A DNA stretch of 64,000 nucleotides from Sphingopyxis bauzanensis. GTDB taxonomy: Bacteria; Pseudomonadota; Alphaproteobacteria; Sphingomonadales; Sphingomonadaceae. Location: the NCBI RefSeq assembly GCF_002205675.1, contig NZ_NISK01000001.1:1219303-1283302 (forward strand), in the 5' to 3' direction. The translations under genes and the position numbers were made by a program. The stretch's first letter is position 1. Each line of letters begins with the position of its first letter. Of this stretch, positions 46,917-56,385 are shown one piece after another. The notes below the pieces were generated by a model. The model was given only the letters and a program-made list of their open reading frames with translations, was not told the origin of the DNA and did not search any database.

Positions 46917-47210
46917 TCAGCTCTTTTTGGCGACCGGCTTGGTGTTGCCCTTATGCGCGGCCAGCGTGCCGCCCATCTTTTCGCAGCTGCCCTTGGTCAC
47001 ATATTTCCAGGCGTTGCCCTGGTAATCGACGGTCGAGGTACCGGCGCAGCTGGTGCCCGGACCGGCGGCGCAATCATTCTTGCCCTTCAGCGATACGCCA
47101 TAGCAGCGCTCCTTGGCACCGTCGGCGGCAACGGCGGGTACGGCGACCGCTCCGGCGGCCATGGCGAGAACCGCCGAGGCGGCGAGCGACAGTTTCAGGC
47201 TGTTTGACAT
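46917..47210 (-). CDS. bufA: DUF2282 (BufA1-like) bufferin precursor peptide
   Basis: A 97-residue DUF2282 protein with a Sec-type signal peptide (cleavage near residues 28-29, [10 protein letters not shown]) and a core with four Cys at 36, 47, 55 and 76. The segment [20 protein letters not shown], then [19 protein letters not shown] and GSCEKMGG, is the bufferin core, where two central Cys are the expected sites modified by BufB/BufC. The C-terminus is Lys-rich. ATG 47210 follows GGGAG. A consensus-like SigF promoter lies 54-79 bases upstream. Confidence 0.92.
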   Translation of the reverse strand: MSNSLKLSLAASAVLAMAAGAVAVPAVAADGAKERCYGVSLKGKNDCAAGPGTSCAGTSTVDYQGNAWKYVTKGSCEKMGGTLAAHKGNTKPVAKKS

Positions 47211-47263
47211 ATTGGATACTCCCTTTGAAAACGGACGATGCGGAGGATGGCATCGACAGGAGT

Positions 47264-47289
47264 TTCGGCGGCGCGCACCCAAAGGTTAC
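47264..47289 (-). promoter_or_regulatory. SigF-type ECF promoter for the bufferin operon
   Basis: On the minus strand GTAACC (47284-47289) is followed after exactly 16 bases by CGAA (47264-47267). As I recall it, this is the GTAACC-N16-CGAA motif described for Caulobacter SigF. It lies 54 bases before the bufA ATG, giving a 5' leader of roughly 45 bases. The only annotated sigma factor gene in the same operon is sigF, so positive feedback is likely. Confidence 0.72.
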
Positions 47290-47373
47290 GCTTCACCTGG
47301 TTTATCGCGCCATTTTGTCGCCACCTTCGGCGCGCAGGAGCGGCTTTTGCGATTTCGACCGGAAAGCCAGACC

Positions 47374-47850
47374 ATGAGCGTAGCGTTTCGCCGCGAGGGC
47401 GACGACGAGCATAAGGAACCCGAGTTCGAGCTGCCCATCGCGGTCGGCCCGAATCTGGTGACGCCGCGCGGGCTGCGACGGCTCGTCGAAGCGGTTGCGC
47501 AAATCGAAGCCGAGATCGCGGCGACCGGCGACAAAGAGGCACGCAAGAAATTGCAGCGCCGGCTGCGCTACTTCCACACCCGCCAATCGACCGCCCAGGT
47601 GCAGGCGCCCCCTGCCGATGGCAGCGTCGGTATCGGCAGCCGCGTGACCTATCGCCTGAACAAGGCCGAAAAAACGATCACCATCGTCGGCGGTGACGAG
47701 GCTGACCCGGCGCTCGGCTGCGTCGCCTTTTCAGCGCCGCTCGCTCGCGCACTCATGGGCGCCGAGGCGGGAGAGAGCGTCGAATATCAGGGCCGCGACG
47801 ATGCGATCGCGATCCTCGCGGTCGAAACCGACCCGGAGACGCAGGCATGA
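47374..47850 (+). CDS. GreA/GreB-family transcript cleavage factor (C-terminal domain type)
   Basis: A 158-residue protein. The second half (IGSRVTYRLNKAEKTITIVGGDEADPALGCVAFSAPLARALMGAEAGESVEY) is the GreA/B C-terminal FKBP-like domain that docks in the RNA polymerase secondary channel. The first half is a short charged coiled region (LRRLVEAVAQIEAEIAA ... ARKKLQRRLRYFHTR) with little resemblance to the acidic tip of GreA, so it may regulate rather than cleave. GGAAAG 7 bases upstream. Divergent from bufA; ATGA overlap to the next gene. Confidence 0.87.
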   Translation: MSVAFRREGDDEHKEPEFELPIAVGPNLVTPRGLRRLVEAVAQIEAEIAATGDKEARKKLQRRLRYFHTRQSTAQVQAPPADGSVGIGSRVTYRLNKAEKTITIVGGDEADPALGCVAFSAPLARALMGAEAGESVEYQGRDDAIAILAVETDPETQA

Positions 47851-48026
47851 AAGACAAGTTCGAACGCCACAAACAGCCGTGGACGCCGGCCGAGATCGAC
47901 AAACTGCATACGCTCGCCAAAAAAGGCATGCCGCTGAAGTCGATCGCCAAAGCGCTGACCCGCAGCGAGGAATCCGTGAAGGCGCGCGCCAAGGCCGACA
48001 GCCTGCCAATCGCGAAGCTGCACTGA
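47847..48026 (+). CDS. 59-residue Myb/SANT-like protein
   Basis: Read directly from the sequence: a 59-residue frame with ATG overlapping the preceding stop (ATGA) and ending 6 bases before the next ATG. It reads QPWTPAEIDKLHTLAKKGM, then KSIAKALTRSEESVKARA, close to the Myb/SANT pattern of W-T-x2-E-I with a following helix carrying SxxSVKxRA. It is basic (many Lys) and probably DNA-binding. Too short for routine gene calling. Confidence 0.78.
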   Translation: MKDKFERHKQPWTPAEIDKLHTLAKKGMPLKSIAKALTRSEESVKARAKADSLPIAKLH

Positions 48027-48032
48027 GGCACC

Positions 48033-49211
48033 ATGTCCACTACCGAATTTGATGCCATCGTGCTGGGTGCCGGCGCGGCCGGATTGATGTGCGCCGCGAT
48101 TGCGGGTCAACGCGGGCGGCGCGTGCTGTTGCTCGACCACGCCGATCAGGTGGGGAAGAAGATCCTGATCTCGGGCGGCGGGCGGTGCAATTTCACCAAT
48201 GTGAATACCGCGCCCGACCGCTTTATCTCTGCGAACCCGCATTTCGCCAAATCGGCGCTCGCCCGCTACACCCCCGCCGATTTCGTCGCGCTCGTTGATC
48301 GCTATGGCATCGCATATCACGAAAAGACGCTGGGCCAGCTGTTCTGCGACGGGTCGGCGAAACAGATCGTCGCGATGCTGTTGGAGGAGGCAGCCAATGG
48401 CGGGGTCGACGTCCGCACCGGCCAGCCGGTGCGTGATGTCACGCACGCCGACGCCAAGTTCACCGTCCGCTTCGGCGACGCCAGCTTTTCCGCGCCCGCT
48501 CTCGTCATCGCCACCGGCGGCCCGTCGATTCCGCAGATGGGCGCGACCGGCTTCGCCTATGACCTCGCGCGCCAGTTCGGACTCAAGGTCGTCGAGCCGC
48601 GCCCCGCGCTCGTCCCGCTCACGCTTGGCGGCGACGATGTGCTGTTCCGCGAATTGTCGGGCATTGCAGCGCCGGTCGAGGCGCGCGCGGGCAAGGCGGC
48701 GTTTCGCGAAGCGGCGCTCTTCACGCATCGTGGCCTCTCGGGTCCGGCGATTCTCCAAGCGAGCAGCTATTGGCGTCACGGAGAGCCCGTCACGATCGAT
48801 TTCCTGCCCGACACGCCAAAAGACTGGCTGCTCGAAGCCAAGCGCAGCCGTCCACGCGCCACCCTGCGCGCCGCGCTGGGCGCGATGCTCCCCGATCGCC
48901 TCGCCGAAACGCTCGCCGAACGCCTTGCCCTCACGGGCGAACTCGCCGCGCAAACCGACCGCAAACTTGCTGATGCCGAATCGCGTCTCACGCGCTGGGA
49001 TTTCCGCCCCAATGGCACCGAAGGCTTCGCAAAAGCGGAGGTCACCGTGGGCGGAATTTCGACCGCCAGCCTGTCGTCGCAAACAATGGTGGCCAAAACC
49101 GTTCCAAACCTCTATGCGGTCGGCGAGGCCGTAGATGTCACAGGGTGGTTAGGCGGCTATAATTTTCAATGGGCCTGGGCAAGCGGACACGCTGCCGGAC
49201 AGGTGATTTAA
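48033..49211 (+). CDS. NAD(P)/FAD-dependent oxidoreductase, HI0933/BaiN type
   Basis: A 392-residue flavoprotein: N-terminal GAGAAGLMCAAIAG dinucleotide motif, KKILISGGGRCNFTN, IATGGPSIPQMGATG, and the C-terminal GEAVDVTGWLGGYNFQWAWASGHAAG, all typical of the HI0933 family. Biochemical function is uncertain in most members; BaiN acts in bile-acid 7-dehydroxylation, which is unlikely here. It is the third gene after the Gre-like factor. Confidence 0.92.
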   Translation: MSTTEFDAIVLGAGAAGLMCAAIAGQRGRRVLLLDHADQVGKKILISGGGRCNFTNVNTAPDRFISANPHFAKSALARYTPADFVALVDRYGIAYHEKTLGQLFCDGSAKQIVAMLLEEAANGGVDVRTGQPVRDVTHADAKFTVRFGDASFSAPALVIATGGPSIPQMGATGFAYDLARQFGLKVVEPRPALVPLTLGGDDVLFRELSGIAAPVEARAGKAAFREAALFTHRGLSGPAILQASSYWRHGEPVTIDFLPDTPKDWLLEAKRSRPRATLRAALGAMLPDRLAETLAERLALTGELAAQTDRKLADAESRLTRWDFRPNGTEGFAKAEVTVGGISTASLSSQTMVAKTVPNLYAVGEAVDVTGWLGGYNFQWAWASGHAAGQVI

Positions 49212-49237
49212 GCCCATTGAGCCCCTTCTATCGGCCC

Positions 49238-49254
49238 GTCACCGCACCGGTGAC
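49238..49254 (+). promoter_or_regulatory. GTCACCG-CAC-CGGTGAC hairpin upstream of the helicase
   Basis: Perfect 7-base arms with a 3-base loop, 23 bases upstream of the DEAD-box gene start and 27 bases after the flavoprotein stop. No T tract follows, so it is more likely a leader hairpin or operator than an intrinsic terminator. Confidence 0.35.
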
Positions 49255-49276
49255 CGCCTATGTTATTGAGATAATA

Positions 49277-51145
49277 ATGACTTTCGAAAATCTTTCCCCC
49301 GTCCTTTCGGACGCCCTGACCGCGCGCGGCTATGAAACGCTCACCCCCGTTCAATCGCAAGTCAGCGAAGATCAGGCCAAGGGCCGTGACCTGCTCGTTT
49401 CCGCCCAGACCGGGTCGGGCAAGACCGTCGCCTTCGGCCTCGCGATGGGTGACGAACTGCTCGAAGATGGCCGTATGCCCTACGCGACCTCGCCGCTCGC
49501 GCTAATCATCGCTCCGACCCGCGAACTCGCGCTGCAGGTCAGCCGTGAGCTCAGCTGGCTCTATGCCAAGGCCGGCGCGCGCATTGCAACCTGCGTCGGC
49601 GGCATGGACGCCAGCAAGGAACGCCGCGCGCTCGGTCAGGGCGTGCAGATCGTCGTCGGCACCCCCGGGCGCCTGCGCGATCACCTCGAACGTGGCGCGC
49701 TCGACCTCTCGGCGCTGCGCGTCGCGGTACTCGACGAAGCCGACGAAATGCTCGACATGGGCTTTCGCGACGATCTTGAGGAAATACTCGACGGCACCCC
49801 CGCCACCCGCCGCACGCTCTTGTTCTCGGCGACGATCCCCAGTCCGATCGTACAACTCGCCAAGCGCTACCAGACGAACGCGCTGCGCATTTCGACCGTT
49901 GGCCAGGACCGCGGCCATGGCGATATTGCCTATCAAGCCGTCACCGTCGCCCCCGCCGATATCGAAGGCGCGGTCGTCAACCTGCTCCGTTTGCATGACG
50001 CCGAAACGGCGATGCTGTTCTGCGCGACGCGCGACAATGTCCGCCGCCTACACGCGAGCCTGGTCGAGCGCGGGTTCGCCGCGGTCGCGCTGTCGGGCGA
50101 GCATAGCCAGAACGAGCGCAACGCCGCGCTGCAGGCGCTCCGCGATCGCCGCGCCAAAGTCTGCGTCGCGACCGACGTCGCCGCGCGCGGCATCGATCTG
50201 CCGACGCTCAGCCTGGTCGTCCACGTTGAAATCCCCCGCGATGCTGAAGCATTACAGCATCGTTCGGGCCGCACCGGTCGCGCGGGCAAAAAGGGTACCG
50301 CGGTCATCATCGTCCCCTATCCGCGCCGCCGCCGCGTCGACGGCATGCTGCGCGGCGCGCGGATCGAGGCCGAATGGATGGACGCTCCGACGGCCGCTGA
50401 CGTGCGCAAGCGCGATCAGGAACGGTTGATGGAGAAATTGCTGACCCCCGTCGAGCATGAGCCCGAAGATATCGAATTGGCGCAGCGCCTGATGGCCGAA
50501 CGCACCCCCGAGGACATCGCCGCTTCGCTCGTCCAGGCGCACCGCGCGCTGATGCCGCCGCCAGAGGATCTGATCGACAACGGCCCGCGCGGCCGCGACA
50601 CCGCTGGTCGGCCCGAACGCGGCGAACGCTTCGAGCGTCCGGAACGCGGCGCCGGTGGTGATCAGCGCGAAGGGTTCGAGGACAGCGTCTGGTTCCGCCT
50701 CAACATCGGCCGTCACCAGAATGCCGATCCGCGCTGGATCCTGCCCCTGCTCTGCCGCCGCGGCCATGTCAGCAAGAACGAGATCGGCGCGATCCGCATT
50801 GGTCCCAAGGAAACGATGTTCAACATCCCGCGCGCCATTGCCGATCGTTTTGCCGAGGCGGTGATCCGCAGCGCCAACGAAGATGGCGAAGACGACAGCG
50901 GCGTCGCGATCACCCCCGCACCCGACGGCCCGACCTATCCGCCGCGCCGCGATAAAGGCGGCCATGGGGGCGGCCATAGCGGCCCGCGCGACGGCGCCCC
51001 GCGCAGCACGCTGGGCCGCGCGCCCAGCGGCGATCGCAGCTATGGCGAACGTCCGCGTGGTCCCGGTGGCCCCGGCGGCAAGCCCACCGATCGTTACAAG
51101 CCCAAACCCTTCGGCCAGCGCAGCCCGCGCCGTCCTTCGAAGTAA
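49277..51145 (+). CDS. DEAD-box ATP-dependent RNA helicase with C-terminal DbpA-like domain
   Basis: A 622-residue DEAD-box helicase. The Q motif (TPVQSQV), SAQTGSGKT, PTRELALQ, GTPGRLRD, LDEADEMLD, FSATIP, and HRSGRTGRAGKKG are all present. After the two RecA-like domains, a linker precedes a DbpA-type RNA-binding domain (VWFRLNIGRHQNADPRWILPLLCRRG ... NIPRAIADRF) and a Gly/Arg/Pro-rich tail (residues about 545-622). The combination suggests ribosome-assembly or cold-shock RNA work. Start chosen at 49277, where the conserved MTFENLSP begins. Confidence 0.95.
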   Translation: MTFENLSPVLSDALTARGYETLTPVQSQVSEDQAKGRDLLVSAQTGSGKTVAFGLAMGDELLEDGRMPYATSPLALIIAPTRELALQVSRELSWLYAKAGARIATCVGGMDASKERRALGQGVQIVVGTPGRLRDHLERGALDLSALRVAVLDEADEMLDMGFRDDLEEILDGTPATRRTLLFSATIPSPIVQLAKRYQTNALRISTVGQDRGHGDIAYQAVTVAPADIEGAVVNLLRLHDAETAMLFCATRDNVRRLHASLVERGFAAVALSGEHSQNERNAALQALRDRRAKVCVATDVAARGIDLPTLSLVVHVEIPRDAEALQHRSGRTGRAGKKGTAVIIVPYPRRRRVDGMLRGARIEAEWMDAPTAADVRKRDQERLMEKLLTPVEHEPEDIELAQRLMAERTPEDIAASLVQAHRALMPPPEDLIDNGPRGRDTAGRPERGERFERPERGAGGDQREGFEDSVWFRLNIGRHQNADPRWILPLLCRRGHVSKNEIGAIRIGPKETMFNIPRAIADRFAEAVIRSANEDGEDDSGVAITPAPDGPTYPPRRDKGGHGGGHSGPRDGAPRSTLGRAPSGDRSYGERPRGPGGPGGKPTDRYKPKPFGQRSPRRPSK

Positions 51146-51158
51146 ACTCGGCCTCTTT

Positions 51159-51254
51159 CGTCATTACGCCCCCGGCGAAAGCCGGCGAAAGCAATCCAGA
51201 ACCGTCTTGCACCATTCTGGATTGCCGCGTCGTCGTCGGCTCCTCGCAATGACG
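51159..51254. repeat. Diverged copy of palindromic repeat family C
   Basis: CGTCATTACGCCCCCGGCGAAAGCCGGCGAAAGCAATCCAGA on the left and TCTGGATTGCCGCGTCGTCGTCGGCTCCTCGCAATGACG on the right. The outer ends and the CAATCCAG/CTGGATTG pair match 55081-55164, while the interior differs. It separates the helicase and quinone-reductase genes. Confidence 0.82.
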
Positions 51255-51328
51255 CGCGAAGTGATCGCACCACCCTTGCGTCCTGCCGCTCGGCCCACCA
51301 GATGGATCGGACAGCAGGAGAGCGGCGC

Positions 51329-52312
51329 ATGCAAGCCATCGAAGCCTTTATCGAAAGTCAGGGCGGACCTGAAGTCATCGACTGGCGCGAGGTAGCGCTT
51401 GGCGAACCCGGCCCCGGCGAGGTGCTGCTGCGCCAAACCGCGGTCGGACTCAACTATCTCGATACCTATCACCGCGACGGCACCTATCCCGTCCCACTGC
51501 CCAGCGGCCTTGGCGTCGAATCCGCCGGTGAAGTGATCGCCGTCGGCGAAGGCGTCCACGGCTTCCAGCCCGGCGATCGCGCCGCGACCTTCGGCCCCGA
51601 GCGCACCGCCTATGCCAACGCGAGGCTGGTTAGCGCAGCGTCGCTGTTCAAGCTGCCCCCCGCTATCGACGACGAAACCGCCGCGGCCGCGCTCCTGAAA
51701 GCGTGCACAGTGGAAATGCTCGTCGAACGCTGCGCGAAGGTCGAGGCAGGCTGGCCGGTGCTGGTCCACGCCGCCGCGGGCGGGGTCGGACTGATCCTCG
51801 TCCAGTGGCTGAAGGCGATCGGCGCGACCGTCATCGGTACTGTCAGCACCGAGGCAAAAGCGCACGCCGCGCGCGAGGCCGGCGCCGATCACGTTCTGAT
51901 GTACAAAAGCGACGACGTCGCCGCGCATGTCCGCGAAATCACCGACGGCCAAGGCGTGCCCGTGACCTTCGACGGCATCGGCATGGCGACATGGGACGTA
52001 TCGCTTAAGGCGACCGCGCGGCGCGGCTTGATTGTCAGCTATGGCAATGCCGGTGGGCCGGTGACCGGGGTGAACCTGGGCGTGCTCGCGCAGCATGGCT
52101 CGCAATTCGTCACCCGCCCTACCCTGTTCGACTATTATCTCCATGCAGGCGAACGCGCCGCGGGCGCGGCGCGCGTGTTCGAGATGATCGAGAGCGGCGC
52201 GGTGAAGATTACCGTCGGGCAGCGTTACGGGTTACAGGATGCGGCAAGGGCGCACGCTGATTTGCAAGCGGGGCGCACGACAGGCTCGACGCTGCTGATT
52301 CCAGAGCATTGA
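51329..52312 (+). CDS. NADPH:quinone oxidoreductase (QorA-like)
   Basis: A 327-residue zinc-free medium-chain reductase: MQAIEAFIESQGGPEVIDW, VGLNYLDTYHRDGTYP, GLGVESAGEVIAVGEGV, and VHAAAGGVGLILVQWLKAIGATVIGT with the nucleotide-binding AxxGGVG. No zinc-ligand Cys/His pattern, as in quinone oxidoreductases. AGGAG 8 bases before the ATG at 51329. Confidence 0.93.
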   Translation: MQAIEAFIESQGGPEVIDWREVALGEPGPGEVLLRQTAVGLNYLDTYHRDGTYPVPLPSGLGVESAGEVIAVGEGVHGFQPGDRAATFGPERTAYANARLVSAASLFKLPPAIDDETAAAALLKACTVEMLVERCAKVEAGWPVLVHAAAGGVGLILVQWLKAIGATVIGTVSTEAKAHAAREAGADHVLMYKSDDVAAHVREITDGQGVPVTFDGIGMATWDVSLKATARRGLIVSYGNAGGPVTGVNLGVLAQHGSQFVTRPTLFDYYLHAGERAAGAARVFEMIESGAVKITVGQRYGLQDAARAHADLQAGRTTGSTLLIPEH

Positions 52313-52316
52313 TAAC

Positions 52317-52404
52317 GTCACTCCTGCGAAGGCGGGGGCCGTTGTCGGCCTTACCCTTCGTCGCTGAGTAAACTTCCAGCGGTCCCCGCCTTCGCGGGGA
52401 CGAC
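52317..52404. repeat. Inverted repeat CGTCACTCCTGCGAAGGCGGGGG
   Basis: The left CCTGCGAAGGCGGGGGCC pairs with the right GGTCCCCGCCTTCGCGGGGACGACG. Its left end, CGTCA, matches families A-C. It lies between the convergent qor and fghA genes and may form a strong stem-loop at both 3' ends. Confidence 0.75.
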
Positions 52405-52406
52405 GA

Positions 52407-53255
52407 TCACGCCTTCAGCCGCTCCGCATGCCACCCAACATGCTCGGCCAGAAAGGTCGAGATGAAATAATAGCTATGATCATACCCCGGCTGCAGCCGG
52501 ATCTCGGCCTTCTGCCCCGCCCGCTCGCACGCCTCGACCAGCAAATGCGTCTTGAGCTGATCGGTCAGGAAATTATCGGCGTCGCCCTGATCGACGAGCA
52601 AATCGGCTACGCGCGCGCCGTTCGCGATCAACGCGCAGGCGTCATAAACGCCCCATGCCGCGCGATCCTCGCCGAGATAGTTCGATAACGCCTTCTCACC
52701 CCAAGGGCATTGCAGCGGCGCGACGATCGGCGAGAAGGCCGATACCGAGCGAAACCGGTCGGGCGTTCGCAGCGCCACCGTCAGCGCGCCGTGCCCGCCC
52801 ATCGAATGGCCGGTAATCCCCTGTCGCGTCATGTCGGCGGCAGCGAATTCGCGCAGGATCAGCGAGGGCAGTTCGTCCTCGATATAGGACCGCATCCGGT
52901 AGTTCTTCGCCCAGGGTTCTTCGGTCGCATCGACATAAAAGCCCGCGCCCAGCCCGAAATCCCAGGCTCCCTCGGGATCATCGGGAACACCCTCACCGCG
53001 CGGAGACGTATCGGCCGCGATAAAGATCACGCCATGTTCGGTGCAGGCGGCGCGATATTCGCCCTTTTCCATCACATTGGCGTGGGTGCAGGTAAGCCCC
53101 GACAGATACCAGAGCACCGGCAACTTCGCGCCTTCCGCATGGGCGGGCACGAAGACCGCAAAGGTCATGTCAGTGCCGGTGGTAGCGCTGGCGTGTTTGT
53201 ACACGCCTTGCGTACCGCCATGGCTGCGAACGGTGGAGAGGGTTTCGATGGTCAT
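52407..53255 (-). CDS. fghA: S-formylglutathione hydrolase
   Basis: A 282-residue esterase-D family enzyme that hydrolyses S-formylglutathione to formate and glutathione, the second step of glutathione-dependent formaldehyde oxidation. PVLWYLSGLTCTHANVMEKG, the nucleophile elbow GHSMGGHGAL, and GDADNFLTDQLKTHLLVEACERAG with LQPGYDHSYYFI (Asp and His of the triad) are present. Its ATG overlaps the prolyl-tRNA editing gene stop (ATGA). adhC, encoding the first step, is 2 kb upstream on the same strand. Confidence 0.96.
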   Translation of the reverse strand: MTIETLSTVRSHGGTQGVYKHASATTGTDMTFAVFVPAHAEGAKLPVLWYLSGLTCTHANVMEKGEYRAACTEHGVIFIAADTSPRGEGVPDDPEGAWDFGLGAGFYVDATEEPWAKNYRMRSYIEDELPSLILREFAAADMTRQGITGHSMGGHGALTVALRTPDRFRSVSAFSPIVAPLQCPWGEKALSNYLGEDRAAWGVYDACALIANGARVADLLVDQGDADNFLTDQLKTHLLVEACERAGQKAEIRLQPGYDHSYYFISTFLAEHVGWHAERLKA

Positions 53256-53755
53256 GGATTGTCCTGCACTGGAATGGGGGCGACCACAGGATCATGCCCC
53301 CAATGGCGCAGCAGGTCCAGTATCGCGCCGCCCGCTAGCGCAAGCGTCGCAGTGTTGCGGAGCGGGTGGACGTTGACCAGATCGGCGTCGGCTAGCGGCG
53401 CGTCGAGCACCACCGTAATGCTTCCCGGCACCGCATTGATCGCAGCGAGCGGGGTCACGGAACCCGGCGTGATGCCGAGCAGGCGCGCCATATCCTCCGC
53501 CTTGCCGAAACTGACATGTTTGCATCCGATCGCGGCGGGCAATCGCTTCAGGTCGACCCGCGCGTCGGACGGTACGCTGATCAGCCAGAACGCCCCGCCC
53601 TTGTCCTTCAGAAACAAATTCTTGGTATGGGCACCCGGCATCGCGGCGTGCACCGCGTCGCTCTCCGCCACGGTGAACACCGCGTCATGGTCATGTTCGG
53701 CGAAGAGGATGCCGAGCGCACACATGTCCGCTCGCAATCCCGCTTCGCCGCGCAT
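53252..53755 (-). CDS. YbaK/ProX-type prolyl-tRNA editing protein
   Basis: A 167-residue free-standing aa-tRNA editing domain of the ProX/PrdX class, which clears Ala (or a related amino acid) mischarged on tRNA-Pro. GAHTKNLFLKDKGGAFWLI, AAIGCKHVSFGKAEDMARLLGITPGSVTPLAAIN and NVHPLRNTATLALAGGAILDLLR are family motifs. ATG at 53755 is taken; a TTG at 53758 is adjacent. Overlaps fghA by 4 bases, so translationally linked, though no functional link to formaldehyde is known. Confidence 0.87.
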   Translation of the reverse strand: MRGEAGLRADMCALGILFAEHDHDAVFTVAESDAVHAAMPGAHTKNLFLKDKGGAFWLISVPSDARVDLKRLPAAIGCKHVSFGKAEDMARLLGITPGSVTPLAAINAVPGSITVVLDAPLADADLVNVHPLRNTATLALAGGAILDLLRHWGHDPVVAPIPVQDNP

Positions 53756-53771
53756 CAATCTTATCGTCCGC

Positions 53772-54149
53772 TTACAGGCGCTTCAGCGCGCACAGCTTGT
53801 TGCCGTCGGGATCGCGCAGATAGGCGAGATAAAGCTGGCCAAAGCCACCTTCGCGAATGCCCGGCGGGTCTTCGATGCTGGTGCCGCCCGCGGCGACGCC
53901 GGCATCGTGCCAGGCCTTGGCCTGCGCTTCGTCGGCCATCGCAAACCCGATGGTGCAGCCATTGCCCGCGGTCGCCGGTTCGCCGTTGATCGGCGGCGTC
54001 ACCAGGAACAGGCCGTCATTGTGCATATAGATCAGGCGGCCCTTGTCGTCCTGAATCCCCGGCTTGCCGCCGATCGCCTGGAAGGTCGCATCATAAAATG
54101 CCTTCGCCTTCGCCACGTCGTTCGTGCCGACCATATTGTGACTGTACAT
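53772..54149 (-). CDS. VOC-superfamily (glyoxalase-like) protein
   Basis: A 125-residue vicinal-oxygen-chelate fold protein: MYSHNMVGTNDVAKAKAFYDATFQAIG and the C-terminal GQLYLAYLRDPDGNKLCAL are typical. The metal-ligand pattern (His near residue 4; no clear C-terminal Glu) leaves activity uncertain. AGGAGA upstream of the ATG supports the start. It lies 16 bases before the prolyl-tRNA editing gene on the same strand. Confidence 0.88.
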   Translation of the reverse strand: MYSHNMVGTNDVAKAKAFYDATFQAIGGKPGIQDDKGRLIYMHNDGLFLVTPPINGEPATAGNGCTIGFAMADEAQAKAWHDAGVAAGGTSIEDPPGIREGGFGQLYLAYLRDPDGNKLCALKRL

Positions 54150-54200
54150 CGCTCTCTCCTATTTTCGTTGCGAATCGATACCGATCTTGTGCCAGCCTTC

Positions 54201-55061
54201 TCAGCGGAAGACTACCGTCTTGCGTCCGTCGATCAGCACCCGCTGTTCGGCGACCCAACGCACCGCTTTCGCCAGCACCTGCGCCTCGACATCGCGGCCG
54301 ATACGGATCAGATCCTCGACAGAATCGCGATGATCGACGCGCTCGACCGCCTGTTCGATGATCGGGCCTTCGTCGAGGTCACTGGTGACGAAATGCGCGG
54401 TCGCGCCGATCAGCTTGACCCCGCGCTCCTGCGCCCGGTGATAGGGTTTGGCGCCCTTGAACCCGGGCAAGAAGCTATGGTGAATATTGATGCAACGCCC
54501 CGCCAGTTTCCCCGACATGTCCTGCGACAGCACCTGCATATAGCGCGCGAGCACCAGATAGTCGGCGCCGCTGCGCGCCATCAGGTCGAGGATGCGTACT
54601 TCTTGCTCGGCGCGATTGGCATCGCTGACCGGGAAATGGTGGAACGGCACGCCATGCCATTCGCTTAGCCGCCGCTGATGCTCGTGGTTCGACACGACCG
54701 CGACGATATCGATCGCGAGATTGCCGGTCGACCAGCGGTGGAGCAGGTCATTGAGGCAATGGCTGCCCTGCGACACCGCGATAACGAAGCGCGGCTTTGC
54801 GGAGCTGTCGCTGATCCGCGCGTCCATCGCAAAGCGGTCGACGATCGGCGCGAACGCCGCCTGCACGCCCGCCAGCCCCTCAGGAAAGCGCGGCCCCGCG
54901 CCGCGAAAGGCGACGCGCATGAAGAAACGCCCCGAATCGAGGTCGGCATATTGCTGGCTGTCGAGAATGAAGCCGTCGCGCTCGGCGAGCAGGCCGGTAA
55001 CGGCGGCGACAATGCCAACCGCATCGACGCAGCTGAAGGTCAGGACATAGGGTCCGGTCAA
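54201..55061 (-). CDS. purU: Formyltetrahydrofolate deformylase
   Basis: A 286-residue PurU: N-terminal ACT domain (YVLTFSCVDAVGIVAAVTGLLAERDGFILDSQQY) followed by a formyltransferase-like core with NHEHQRRL, NIHHSFLPGFKGAKPYHRA and GATAHFVTSDLDEGPIIEQ. It releases formate from 10-formyl-THF, balancing one-carbon pools. Start is TTG at 55061 with GGGAG about 7 bases upstream; no ATG precedes the ACT domain. Confidence 0.95.
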   Translation of the reverse strand: MTGPYVLTFSCVDAVGIVAAVTGLLAERDGFILDSQQYADLDSGRFFMRVAFRGAGPRFPEGLAGVQAAFAPIVDRFAMDARISDSSAKPRFVIAVSQGSHCLNDLLHRWSTGNLAIDIVAVVSNHEHQRRLSEWHGVPFHHFPVSDANRAEQEVRILDLMARSGADYLVLARYMQVLSQDMSGKLAGRCINIHHSFLPGFKGAKPYHRAQERGVKLIGATAHFVTSDLDEGPIIEQAVERVDHRDSVEDLIRIGRDVEAQVLAKAVRWVAEQRVLIDGRKTVVFR

Positions 55062-55080
55062 TTCGATGCTCCCAAATTCA

Positions 55081-55164
55081 CGTCATTGCGAGCGAAGCGA
55101 AGCAATCCAGGGCGGTTTACGCGGCTCTGGATTGCCGCGTCGCCTTCGGCCCCTCGCAATGACG
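55081..55164. repeat. Palindromic repeat family C copy
   Basis: Starts CGTCATTGCGAGCGAAGCGAAGC and ends CCCTCGCAATGACG, with CAATCCAG / CTGGATTG inside. Very like 15595-15670. It divides adhC from purU and could uncouple their expression. Confidence 0.9.
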
Positions 55165-55191
55165 AACCTTGGCGCCAGACGAAACTGCTTT

Positions 55192-56304
<1,113 letters not shown>

Positions 56305-56385
56305 TTGCGGTCTCCTTCTCGGCGCTCCCAATCAGGCAAATGGAGCGGCAATGCAAGATGCTCGTAGCCTCGCTCTCATCCCTCA

